Below are positions 15,583 to 21,986 of a stretch of DNA of 22,083 bases, piece by piece. The translations under genes and the position numbers were made by a program. Origin of the DNA: Halovenus sp. (GTDB lineage: Archaea > Halobacteriota > Halobacteria > Halobacteriales > Haloarculaceae); the NCBI GenBank assembly GCA_003551265.1, contig PUMG01000243.1, positions 1-22,083 of the forward strand, read 5' to 3'. The notes beneath the pieces are model-generated. The model made no database searches. It saw only the letters and a program-made list of their open reading frames with translations, and had not been told where the DNA came from. Positions within the stretch are counted from its first letter, which is position 1. Each line of letters begins with the position of its first letter.

Positions 15583-16920
15583 ATGTTCGACCAGAGTCTC
15601 GAAGAAACACTGCAGGAAACGGAAAACCCCGTTCAGATGCTCCGAAAGTGGGGCGCAGACCGATTTTCTGAGGTGCCTGACGTGTGTACGAACTGGATAG
15701 AAGAACAGCGGGCCTGGCGAGAGAGTTGTTCGCTCTACGACCAGTCACACCACATGGCGAACCTCCACATCGAGGGGCCGGACGCTCTAAAGTTGTTGTC
15801 TGACCTCGGTGTCAACAGTTTCGAGGGCTTCGAAATCGGACAGGCAAAGCAACTGGTCGTGTGTAATCCAGACGGGTATCTCATCGGGGATACGATACTC
15901 TTCTATCTCGAGGAGGAGTCGTATCTCAGTGTCGGACTTGCGGCCTCTCACCAGTGGATACTGTTCAACGCTGAGACGGGCGACTACGATGTTTCGCTGG
16001 AGTTTCAGGACAGGCCAGTGGCGCTCGACGAGGACCCTCACTACTTCAGGTATCAGGTTCAGGGTCCAAACGCAGTCGACCTCGTCGAAGAGGTCAGCCA
16101 GAACCCGCTCTCGGACGTCCCGTTTTTCAACTTCGACACGATATCCATCGAAGGTCACGAAGTCAGGGCGTTACGCCACGGAATGTCCGGCGAGCGAGGG
16201 TTCGAACTCTGGGGTCCGTACAGGTACGCAGACGACGTCAAACGAGCCCTCGTAGACGCCGGAACCGAGTACGGGCTCCGAGAACTCGGCTCGAAAAGCT
16301 ACCAGAGTTCGTGTGCCGTCTCGGGATGGCTCCCGAACCCTCTCCCGGCCATCTACGATAGTGACGAGATGCGACCCTTCCGGGAGTGGCTCGACACGTA
16401 CTTCGGCATCATTCCCGTCGGAGGCAGTTTCTACTCGGACGATGTCAGTGAGTACTACTTGACCCCCGCTGCTGTGGGTTACGAACACATCGTCGATCTC
16501 GACCACGAGTTCGTGGGTAAGGAGGCAGTCGCAGCCCAGCTCGAAGACCCCCAGAGAACGAAGGTAACACTCGTGTGGAACTCCGAGGATGTGCTCGACA
16601 TCTACGCTTCGCTTTTCGAGGACGGCGAGACGTACAAGTATCTCGATCTGCTCGAGCCACGGTGGGCAGCAACTCACTACGACAGAGTCGAGAAAGACGG
16701 CGAGATGGTTGGTCTCTCAAAGTGGGGCGGATACACCTACAACGAGCGCGACATGATTTCACTCTGCTGTCTCGATGTCGAGTACAGTGAACCCGGCACA
16801 GAGGTAACCGTCATCTGGGGTGACGAGCACTCACCCTCGAATCAACAGGTTGAGCGACACACAACACACGAGATTCGGGCAACGGTTGCAGAAGTTCCCT
16901 ACACGGAAGACCGAAGATAG
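15583..16920 (+). CDS. LigM/DesA-like GcvT-fold O-demethylase (445 aa)
   Basis: LigM and DesA move the O-methyl group of vanillate or syringate to tetrahydrofolate without a corrinoid. This protein follows the LigM pattern from end to end: EQRAWRESCSLYDQSHHMANLHIEGPDALKLLSD, YLIGDTILFYLEEE, RHGMSGERGFELWGPY (198-213), SYQSSCAVSGWLPNPLPAIY (239-258), GGSFYSDDVSEYYLTPAAVGY and VTVIWGDEH. Tyr240 aligns with what I recall as the catalytic tyrosine of LigM. Where LigM, from memory, has Arg after VG, this has Leu119, so the substrate contact may differ. Length (445) is close to LigM (about 470). It is not an ordinary GcvT, which is shorter and lacks the SGWxPxPLPAIY block. It diverges from the PaaK-like gene. 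Alternatives are demethylases of other methylated compounds; DmdA shares the fold. Confidence 0.85.
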   Translation: MFDQSLEETLQETENPVQMLRKWGADRFSEVPDVCTNWIEEQRAWRESCSLYDQSHHMANLHIEGPDALKLLSDLGVNSFEGFEIGQAKQLVVCNPDGYLIGDTILFYLEEESYLSVGLAASHQWILFNAETGDYDVSLEFQDRPVALDEDPHYFRYQVQGPNAVDLVEEVSQNPLSDVPFFNFDTISIEGHEVRALRHGMSGERGFELWGPYRYADDVKRALVDAGTEYGLRELGSKSYQSSCAVSGWLPNPLPAIYDSDEMRPFREWLDTYFGIIPVGGSFYSDDVSEYYLTPAAVGYEHIVDLDHEFVGKEAVAAQLEDPQRTKVTLVWNSEDVLDIYASLFEDGETYKYLDLLEPRWAATHYDRVEKDGEMVGLSKWGGYTYNERDMISLCCLDVEYSEPGTEVTVIWGDEHSPSNQQVERHTTHEIRATVAEVPYTEDRR

Positions 16921-17006
16921 CGACACATCGTCATACGATATCGCACGTTTGATACATTGACGGTCGGTACAAATCCTTTTGATGGCGGAGAGCCAATATT
17001 ACTGAT

Positions 17007-17402
17007 ATGTACGTCCGGGACGCCAAAAACCGTGACGAGGTCTGGCTACTCGACCACATCGAGGCGATGGGACTCGACGAAATCGCGTTCCGCTCGCGCG
17101 ATTACGTCATCGCGATGGACGAGTACGAACACGAGCGTGCCGGGTTCGGGCGGATTCGGATTCACAAGACGGACGAAAGAGAAGTCTGTGAGCTCACCAG
17201 CATTGGTGTCCTCGAATCGTGGCGCGGCCAGGGTGTCGGTGCACACGTCATCGAACGATTGGTGAAGACAGCAGGAGACAAAGGGTTCGACACCGTGTAC
17301 GCGCTGACGAGCGAGACGGACTATCTCGCACAGTTCGGGTTCGAAGCGGTCGAACCGGCACGCCTTCCTGACGTGTTGCAGCGTCGACTGACGGAAAAGT
17401 AA
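17007..17402 (+). CDS. GNAT family N-acetyltransferase (131 aa)
   Basis: A compact GCN5-related acetyltransferase. The acetyl-CoA pyrophosphate loop is RGQGVGAH at residues 73-80, after the beta-4 strand [12 protein letters not shown]. The C-terminal part is the usual helix-strand ending ([22 protein letters not shown]). Its substrate could be a small molecule or a protein amine; nothing shows which. The ATG at 17007 has no SD and only a weak TATA-like element near 16978, so a leaderless start is possible but not certain. It follows the LigM-like gene by 86 bp and precedes a small acidic ORF by 27 bp, with which it may form an operon. Confidence 0.88.
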   Translation: MYVRDAKNRDEVWLLDHIEAMGLDEIAFRSRDYVIAMDEYEHERAGFGRIRIHKTDEREVCELTSIGVLESWRGQGVGAHVIERLVKTAGDKGFDTVYALTSETDYLAQFGFEAVEPARLPDVLQRRLTEK

Positions 17403-17429
17403 GCGGAACTCGACCCGGGAGCGGTTCCG

Positions 17430-17591
17430 ATGCGAATTCAGACCGACCGATTCAGGATGCCACGACATCTGCGGGAAGCGTTCAAGGGTGCACATCCCGA
17501 GACCGAGGAAGACGACGAACCCGACGTTGAACCCGAAGAGTTCGGCATCGACCCCGACAAAGCGACCTACAAATACGACACGGGCAGATGA
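17430..17591 (+). CDS. Small acidic conserved-looking protein (53 aa)
   Basis: A short open frame, [20 protein letters not shown] near the N-terminus, then an acidic middle ([14 protein letters not shown]) and an ending YKYDTGR. A basic N-terminal third followed by a Glu/Asp-rich middle is common in small haloarchaeal proteins. GGGAG at 17417-17421 lies 8 nt before the ATG, and the gene starts 27 bp after the GNAT stop, so translation from a shared message is likely. The internal ATG at 17457 is an alternative start. I do not recognise a family. The evidence for coding is composition, SD and position; without comparison this remains moderate. Confidence 0.6.
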   Translation: MRIQTDRFRMPRHLREAFKGAHPETEEDDEPDVEPEEFGIDPDKATYKYDTGR

Positions 17592-17667
17592 GTTTCAGTA
17601 CCCACACACAGTTCGCCACGGTCATTGTCGCGCCCTCCCCGTTTACCACTGGCGAGCGAAGCGAGCC

Positions 17668-17674
17668 ATTAAGG
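17668..17674 (+). promoter_or_regulatory. TATA element of the methylmalonyl-CoA mutase gene
   Basis: ATTAAGG is centred 27 nt before the ATG at 17698, giving a leaderless start. This rejects the longer reading frame that begins at 17488 and runs through the small ORF in another frame. Confidence 0.5.
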
Positions 17675-17697
17675 TAGAGCGAGTCAGAGCCTCGGGT

Positions 17698-19380
17698 ATG
17701 TTCGATGCCGACGAACTGGAGAAGATACAGTCGGCCAGAGATGAGTGGGAACGAGAGCACGTCGAACCAGTTGTAGACCGCTTCGGCGAGCGCCAGGACT
17801 CGTTCGAGACAGACACCAATGGCCAGACAGTCGACCGGCTCTACACGCCGACTGACGTTCACGACCTCGACTACGAGACAGACCTCGGTTATCCGGGACA
17901 AGAACCCTACACCCGCGGGGTGTACTCGACGATGTATCGAGGGCGACTGTGGACGATGCGCCAGTACGCCGGGATGGGAACCGCAGTCGAGACGAACGAA
18001 CGGTTTCAGTACCTGCTCGGAGAGGGCCAGACGGGGCTATCGATGGCGTTCGACCTGCCGACACAGATGGGGTACGACTCCGACGACAGTATGGCCGCAG
18101 GCGAAGTTGGCAAGGCAGGCGTTGCTATTGACTCCCTCCGTGACATGGAGACCGTGTTCGATGGGATTCCGCTCGACGAAGTCTCGACGAGTATGACAAT
18201 CAACGCTCCGGCGAGCGTGCTGCTTGCGATGTATATCGCGGTTGGAGACCGCCAGGGCGTCGACCGCACAGCGCTTCGGGGAACGATTCAGAACGACATT
18301 CTCAAAGAGTACATCGCACGCAACACCTACATCTACCCGCCGGAGCCGTCGATGCGAATCATCACGGACATCTTCGAGTTCTGTGCCGAAGAGACACCGA
18401 AGTTCAACACCATCTCCATCTCTGGCTATCACATCCGCGAGGCCGGGTCGACAGCCGCACAGGAACTCGCGTTCACCCTCGGGAACGGAATCGAGTACGT
18501 CGAGACGGCACTCGAAGCCGGACTCGATGTCGACGAGTTCGCGCCACAGCTCTCGTTTTTCTTCAACGCCCACAACAACATCCTCGAGGAGGTGGCCAAG
18601 TTCCGCGCAGCACGACGGCTGTGGGCACGCCTCGTCGAAGAGCGTTTCAATACCGACAATCCAAAATCCAGACAGCTCAAGTTCCACACCCAGACTGCCG
18701 GGTCGATGCTCACCGCCCAGCAAGTCGAAAACAACGTCGTCAGGGTGGCGTATCAGGCGCTCGCTGCGGTCCTCGGCGGAACGCAGAGCCTGCACACCAA
18801 CGGCAAGGACGAAGCGCTCTCGATTCCGACCGAACAGTCAGTCAGGACTGCGCTTCGGACACAGCAGATTCTCGCCCACGAATCCGGCGTGGCCGACACC
18901 ATCGACCCGCTCGCAGGTAGCTACTACGTCGAGTCGCTGACCGACCAGCTCGAAGCCGAAGCCACGGAGTTGCTCGAGCGCGTCGACCAGCGCGGTGGAA
19001 TGCGCCAGGCAATCGAGGAGCTCTGGGTACAGCGCCAGATACAGGACACTGCATTCGAGCGCCAGCAAGAGATCGACTCAGGTGAGCGCATCATCGTCGG
19101 CGTCAACGAGTTCACTGTCGAAAAAGACGAACACGTCGACATCGAAGAGGTGTCGAAAGCAGACCAGAAGCGTCAGCACCAACGCCTGCAGTCCGTCCGC
19201 GAGGAACGCGACGAAGAAGCGGTCGAATCGGCGCTGGCTGCACTCGAGACAGCGGCGAGCGGAGAGGAGAACCTCATGCCGTATCTCATCGATGCGGTGA
19301 AAGTCTACGCGACAACCGGCGAAATCTGTGACACACTTCGGGACGTGTTCGGCGAGTACCAGCCGGGGGCGGCGGTATGA
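17698..19380 (+). CDS. mcmA: Methylmalonyl-CoA mutase, catalytic (large) subunit (560 aa)
   Basis: This subunit catalyses the B12-dependent conversion of (R)-methylmalonyl-CoA to succinyl-CoA. It has the substrate-binding barrel only; the separate cobalamin-binding subunit is not in the window. Features: [13 protein letters not shown] with Tyr90 and [13 protein letters not shown] with Arg208, the Tyr/Arg pair expected for methylmalonyl rather than isobutyryl substrate; SGYHIREAG with His245; [22 protein letters not shown]; and [15 protein letters not shown]. These positions are one residue from those I recall for the P. shermanii enzyme (89, 207, 244). The start at 17698 fits the family N-terminus. 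The 3' end overlaps the epimerase start (ATGA). It acts in propionyl-CoA and odd-chain or branched acid breakdown. Confidence 0.95.
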   Translation: MFDADELEKIQSARDEWEREHVEPVVDRFGERQDSFETDTNGQTVDRLYTPTDVHDLDYETDLGYPGQEPYTRGVYSTMYRGRLWTMRQYAGMGTAVETNERFQYLLGEGQTGLSMAFDLPTQMGYDSDDSMAAGEVGKAGVAIDSLRDMETVFDGIPLDEVSTSMTINAPASVLLAMYIAVGDRQGVDRTALRGTIQNDILKEYIARNTYIYPPEPSMRIITDIFEFCAEETPKFNTISISGYHIREAGSTAAQELAFTLGNGIEYVETALEAGLDVDEFAPQLSFFFNAHNNILEEVAKFRAARRLWARLVEERFNTDNPKSRQLKFHTQTAGSMLTAQQVENNVVRVAYQALAAVLGGTQSLHTNGKDEALSIPTEQSVRTALRTQQILAHESGVADTIDPLAGSYYVESLTDQLEAEATELLERVDQRGGMRQAIEELWVQRQIQDTAFERQQEIDSGERIIVGVNEFTVEKDEHVDIEEVSKADQKRQHQRLQSVREERDEEAVESALAALETAASGEENLMPYLIDAVKVYATTGEICDTLRDVFGEYQPGAAV

Positions 19381-19787
19381 CAGAAACGGAGACCGGTCAG
19401 CTGGCACTCGACCACGTCGGCATCGCCACCGACAACCTGGAGGCGCTCACGGGCCTGTACGTCGACCTGCTTGGCTGTTCGACCGTCCACAGGGAGACGT
19501 TCGACGGCATGGATGTCGTCTTTCTGGCGTTCGAGAACACGTACTTCGAGTTGCTCGAACCGCTCAACTCTGAGGGCGCAATTGCCAGGTATCTGGACAG
19601 TCACGGGCCTGGACTCCACCACCTTGCCCTCGCCACTCCGGACATTGAGGCGGCACTCGAAACAGCGCGCAACTGTGGTGTCGAGTTGATCGACGAGGCT
19701 CCACGCGAGGGTGCGTGGGGACACGAGGTTGCATTCATGCATCCCCGGTCGACCGGTGGTATTCTTCTGGAGTTTGTCCAGCACTGA
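19377..19787 (+). CDS. mce: Methylmalonyl-CoA epimerase (136 aa)
   Basis: A VOC-fold metalloenzyme that interconverts (S)- and (R)-methylmalonyl-CoA, feeding the mutase encoded just upstream. Two paired beta-alpha-beta-beta-beta units are visible: [20 protein letters not shown]...FELLEPL and [15 protein letters not shown]...GGILLEF. Probable metal ligands are His13, Glu58, His82 and Glu132. Length is standard for the family. The ATG overlaps the mutase TGA by one base, so the two are translationally coupled. Its last codon and stop lie inside the first unit of a short tandem repeat. Confidence 0.95.
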   Translation: MTETETGQLALDHVGIATDNLEALTGLYVDLLGCSTVHRETFDGMDVVFLAFENTYFELLEPLNSEGAIARYLDSHGPGLHHLALATPDIEAALETARNCGVELIDEAPREGAWGHEVAFMHPRSTGGILLEFVQH

Positions 19788-19854
19788 GACCGACTGTAGT
19801 GAGTCGCACTGAAACCGACTGTGGGGAGTCGCACTGAGACGCGCTGGTATGAGT
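19781..19854 (+). repeat. 25-bp tandem repeat at the epimerase 3' end (about three units)
   Basis: Units at 19781-19805, 19806-19830 and 19831-19854 begin GCACTGA and end (G/T)GAGT. The first two differ at only a few positions (GCACTGA-G/A-ACCGACTGT then AGTGAGTC or GGGGAGTC); the third is degenerate. The first unit includes the last codon (CAC) and the TGA of the epimerase, so the array grew from the gene's end. It fills most of the gap to the convergent NUDIX gene. Confidence 0.75.
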
Positions 19855-19874
19855 ATTCACCACCGAGCGTGCGT

Positions 19875-20435
19875 TCACCTGCGGACGGATTCGCTCCCGT
19901 TCTCGAACAGCACGTAGTACAGCACTCCCAGCGCGGAGCGTCCGTCGCGGAGTTCGTTCTCGCGTGCGGCCGAGACGAGGCTGTCCATCGTCGTGGTCGT
20001 CACCTCGATGGATTCGTCGACATCGAGTTGCTGGTCGGCCGTCTGCTCACACCCCTCAGCGACGAAGTAATGAAAGAGCGAATCCGAGAAGCCGTTCGCT
20101 GGCTCGACAGTTGTCAGGTGGTTCGTGGTCTCCGCCTCGTATCCCGTCTCTTCGCGGAGTTCTCGGTGAGCCGCCTCCTCTGGCGTCTCATCTGGTTCCA
20201 GCGTACCTGCGGGAAGCCCACGGTTGCGGCGTTTGACAGCGTGTCGCCACTCCTCGATAACGACGACGTCACCACCTGCGGTCAGCGGCAGAATGACGAC
20301 GCTTTCAGTCTCGGAGATGTAGTCGAAGGGCGCTTCCTGCCCGTCGGGGAGACGAACCTGTTCGTTGACCACATCGAAGCCCCCACACGTGTAGGCGACG
20401 CTCGATTCGAGCGTCTCCCAGGAGAGGTCGGACAT
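19875..20435 (-). CDS. NUDIX hydrolase, ADP-ribose pyrophosphatase-like (186 aa)
   Basis: NUDIX enzymes cleave nucleoside diphosphates linked to another group. The Nudix box is complete: Gly77, Glu83, then RELREETGY at 91-99 (G-x5-E-x7-RELREETGY), preceded by RRNRGLPAGTLEPDE. The N-terminal FDYISETESVVILPLTAGGDVVVIEEWRHAV resembles ADP-sugar pyrophosphatases, which is my best guess for substrate class. The ATG at 20435 is preferred over 20504 because GATAAAAG (20458-20465) gives a TATA box about 27 nt upstream, and the longer version would be read from inside a palindromic repeat. The gene converges on the epimerase. Confidence 0.92.
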   Translation of the reverse strand: MSDLSWETLESSVAYTCGGFDVVNEQVRLPDGQEAPFDYISETESVVILPLTAGGDVVVIEEWRHAVKRRNRGLPAGTLEPDETPEEAAHRELREETGYEAETTNHLTTVEPANGFSDSLFHYFVAEGCEQTADQQLDVDESIEVTTTTMDSLVSAARENELRDGRSALGVLYYVLFENGSESVRR

Positions 20436-20457
20436 AGCTGCACTCGGGGTTGAGTCA

Positions 20458-20465
20458 GATAAAAG
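20458..20465 (-). promoter_or_regulatory. TATA box of the NUDIX gene
   Basis: On the minus strand this reads CTTTTATC, centred 27 nt before the ATG at 20435, indicating a leaderless transcript. Element C starts 6 bp further upstream, occupying the space where the B recognition element and activators would bind. Confidence 0.6.
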
Positions 20466-20470
20466 ATATC

Positions 20471-20544
20471 GGGATTCTCGTCCCTGTCCAGAGATTCTCG
20501 CCACGACGTACGGCGAGAGATCTATGCTGACGTACGAGAATCCC
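20471..20544 (+). repeat. Dispersed palindromic element, copy C
   Basis: The outer arms GGGATTCTCGTCC (20471-20483) and GTACGAGAATCCC (20532-20544) pair at 12 of 13 positions. The inner stem TCTCGCC / GGCGAGA closes the 9-nt loop ACGACGTAC. The 72-bp core (20472-20543) is 63/72 identical to copy B with no gaps. Two of the nine differences (core positions 6 and 67) change an A-T pair to C-G. It starts 1 bp after the DUF1028 gene stop codon (minus strand) and abuts the NUDIX promoter. Confidence 0.85.
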
Positions 20545-20545
20545 T

Positions 20546-21256
20546 CTACTCGGCTTCGTCCACGTCGTCGTCCTCGTAGGCGTCCTCGTAGCGCTGCATC
20601 GCCATCCTGTACCCCTCTCTCGCCGTTTCGAGCGTCGCCTTAAGGTCGTCAATCGGCGTCTCGGTCGCGTCCACACGGATGTCGTTGTAGAACGGAGCCA
20701 GTGACTGGTCTTCGGTGTCTCTCACTCGAACCGCCGCGCTCTGGACGTGCAGGTCAGTGCGCTTGTCACCACCCTCTCGATGCCCGGCTTCGAGCGCATC
20801 AGCCAGTCGGAATGCGAGCGGTTGCTCGTCGTCTCGTGTCTCCTCGTAGGCGGCAGCTGTCGCGTCGATGACCGACTCACCGGTGAGTAGGTTTCCCGCA
20901 ACGGTGTAGTTCTCGCCCTGAACGTGGCCGAACCACTCTTTGCACTGCTCTCCCGAGAAGACGAACTCGCTCTCCCGGTCAACGCCGTGGAGCTGGCGCT
21001 GGGGTGCGCCGTCGTCAGCGTTCAACAGCCCACCGAGCGCGTCGTCGATGGCAAGTCCGTCAGCGAGGTACTCGACACCTTTGCGCCCCAGGTCAACGTT
21101 GACGAGGCTCTGTGTCGCAACTGCGCCGTACTCGTTGACGAACGGACAGAGAGTTCCAACGCCTGCGAGTCGGGTGGTTACTGCAACGCCGAAGCGGTAG
21201 TGCTCGTTGTCCTGTTCGTCCTCGTACCGTTCACGGACACAGATACTGAACGTCAT
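20546..21256 (-). CDS. DUF1028 family protein, Ntn-hydrolase-like (236 aa)
   Basis: DUF1028 proteins are widespread and uncharacterised; I recall them being placed in the Ntn-hydrolase fold class. The N-terminal MTFSI is the family signature and could expose Thr2 after Met removal. It is followed by FGVAVTTRLAGVGTLCPFVNEYGAVATQSLVNVDLGRKGVEYLADGLAIDDALGGLLNADD, then FSGEQCKEWFGHVQGENYTVAGNLLTGESVIDA, all typical. RLADALEAGHREGGDKR matches the conserved GGDxR region. The C-terminus is an acidic tail. A TATA box (CCTATACC, 21279-21286) lies 26 nt before the ATG, so the message is leaderless. It precedes the NUDIX gene on the same strand but is separated by repeat C. Function is unknown. Confidence 0.9.
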   Translation of the reverse strand: MTFSICVRERYEDEQDNEHYRFGVAVTTRLAGVGTLCPFVNEYGAVATQSLVNVDLGRKGVEYLADGLAIDDALGGLLNADDGAPQRQLHGVDRESEFVFSGEQCKEWFGHVQGENYTVAGNLLTGESVIDATAAAYEETRDDEQPLAFRLADALEAGHREGGDKRTDLHVQSAAVRVRDTEDQSLAPFYNDIRVDATETPIDDLKATLETAREGYRMAMQRYEDAYEDDDVDEAE

Positions 21257-21278
21257 ACCGACACCGTCGTAGGCGAGG

Positions 21279-21286
21279 GGTATAGG
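21279..21286 (-). promoter_or_regulatory. TATA box of the DUF1028 gene
   Basis: The minus strand reads CCTATACC, centred about 26 nt before the ATG at 21256. The hairpins of repeat E begin 8 bp further upstream. Confidence 0.6.
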
Positions 21287-21293
21287 AATTACC

Positions 21294-21350
21294 GTCCGTC
21301 AGTGATGACGGACCAGAGAGTTCTCGCCGCACGTCCTGGCGAGAATGTCA
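21294..21350 (-). repeat. Degenerate palindromic element copy E with two hairpins
   Basis: The core (21313-21346) matches the reverse complement of copy B at about 27 of 34 positions without gaps, so it lies in the same orientation as D. The inner stem is perfect, TTCTCGCC (21321-21328) and GGCGAGAA (21338-21345) with a 9-nt loop. The normal outer arm on the left is replaced by a separate perfect 8-bp hairpin, GTCCGTCA-GTGA-TGACGGAC (21294-21313); its plus-strand loop would be GUGA, a GNRA tetraloop. It lies between the divergent DUF1028 and ACT-domain genes. Confidence 0.6.
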
Positions 21351-21452
21351 CAACCGACGAAGCTTAGGGTCGTGCCCGTAAAGAGGGGGGACAAGAGACG
21401 AGAGGAACCACATGAACTGCACAGAAACCAGGAGAAGAGGTGTAACGCATCG

Positions 21453-21986
21453 ATGAGCGCTACTCACAGTGATGTCTGTTCGTACACAGTCAGACTGGAA
21501 CTGGTCGACAGACCGGGGGAGTTGCTACGGGCGCTCGAACCGATTGCCGAACACGGCGGCAACCTCCGCTCGATTTTTCACGAGCGAGGAAACCTGACGC
21601 CACGCGGTGCAATTCCCGTCGAGGTCGTCTTCGACGCAACCCACGAGGGCTTCGACACCATCGTGGAGGCACTGCACGAGACGGACGTCGAGATCATTCA
21701 GGCGGGCTCAGAGCAGTACACAGAGGAGATAACCGTGTTGTTAGTTGGCCATCTCGTCGACACGCATCTGTCGGATACCGTCTCGCGCATTCAGGACTCG
21801 ACTGACGCGTCGGTCCGGGAGTTCTCGCTCGTCGCGCCCGAGGACAGCGAAGGTGTCTCAAGCGCCAGAGTGCAGCTTGCGACCGAGCAGGGAAAGACGG
21901 CTGCGACGCTCGAAGTCGTGCGCGAGATTGCAGCGGAGAAAACTCTCAGAGTCATCGAACCACTCGTGGGAGGTGTCGAGCAGTGA
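21453..21986 (+). CDS. ACT-domain amino-acid-binding protein (177 aa)
   Basis: ACT domains bind amino acids and control the enzymes they partner. Here the N-terminal YTVRLELVDRPGELLRALEPIAEHGGNLRSIFHERGN is a clear ACT unit, and a second, weaker unit may lie around EITVLLVGHLVDTHLSDTVSRIQDS. There is no catalytic domain. The ATG at 21453 is chosen over 21345 because the family begins here and GAGGTG (21437-21442) lies 10 nt before it. The gene overlaps homoserine dehydrogenase by 4 bp, so it is likely a stand-alone allosteric subunit sensing threonine or another aspartate-family amino acid; that role is inference from neighbourhood. Confidence 0.88.
   Translation: MSATHSDVCSYTVRLELVDRPGELLRALEPIAEHGGNLRSIFHERGNLTPRGAIPVEVVFDATHEGFDTIVEALHETDVEIIQAGSEQYTEEITVLLVGHLVDTHLSDTVSRIQDSTDASVREFSLVAPEDSEGVSSARVQLATEQGKTAATLEVVREIAAEKTLRVIEPLVGGVEQ

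Noticed and set aside
17488..17697. 70-codon N-terminal extension of the mutase
   Set aside because: It is basic and unlike the family, overlaps the small ORF in another frame, and a TATA box 27 nt before 17698 marks the true start.
18037..18795. 252-codon minus-strand frame opposite the mutase
   Set aside because: Antisense shadow of a conserved mutase with all its motifs on the plus strand.
2379..21350. Palindromic repeats as a CRISPR array or simple intrinsic terminators
   Set aside because: Copies are kilobases apart and not spaced regularly; they lack T-tracts, and two copies are in promoter regions, so termination alone does not explain them.
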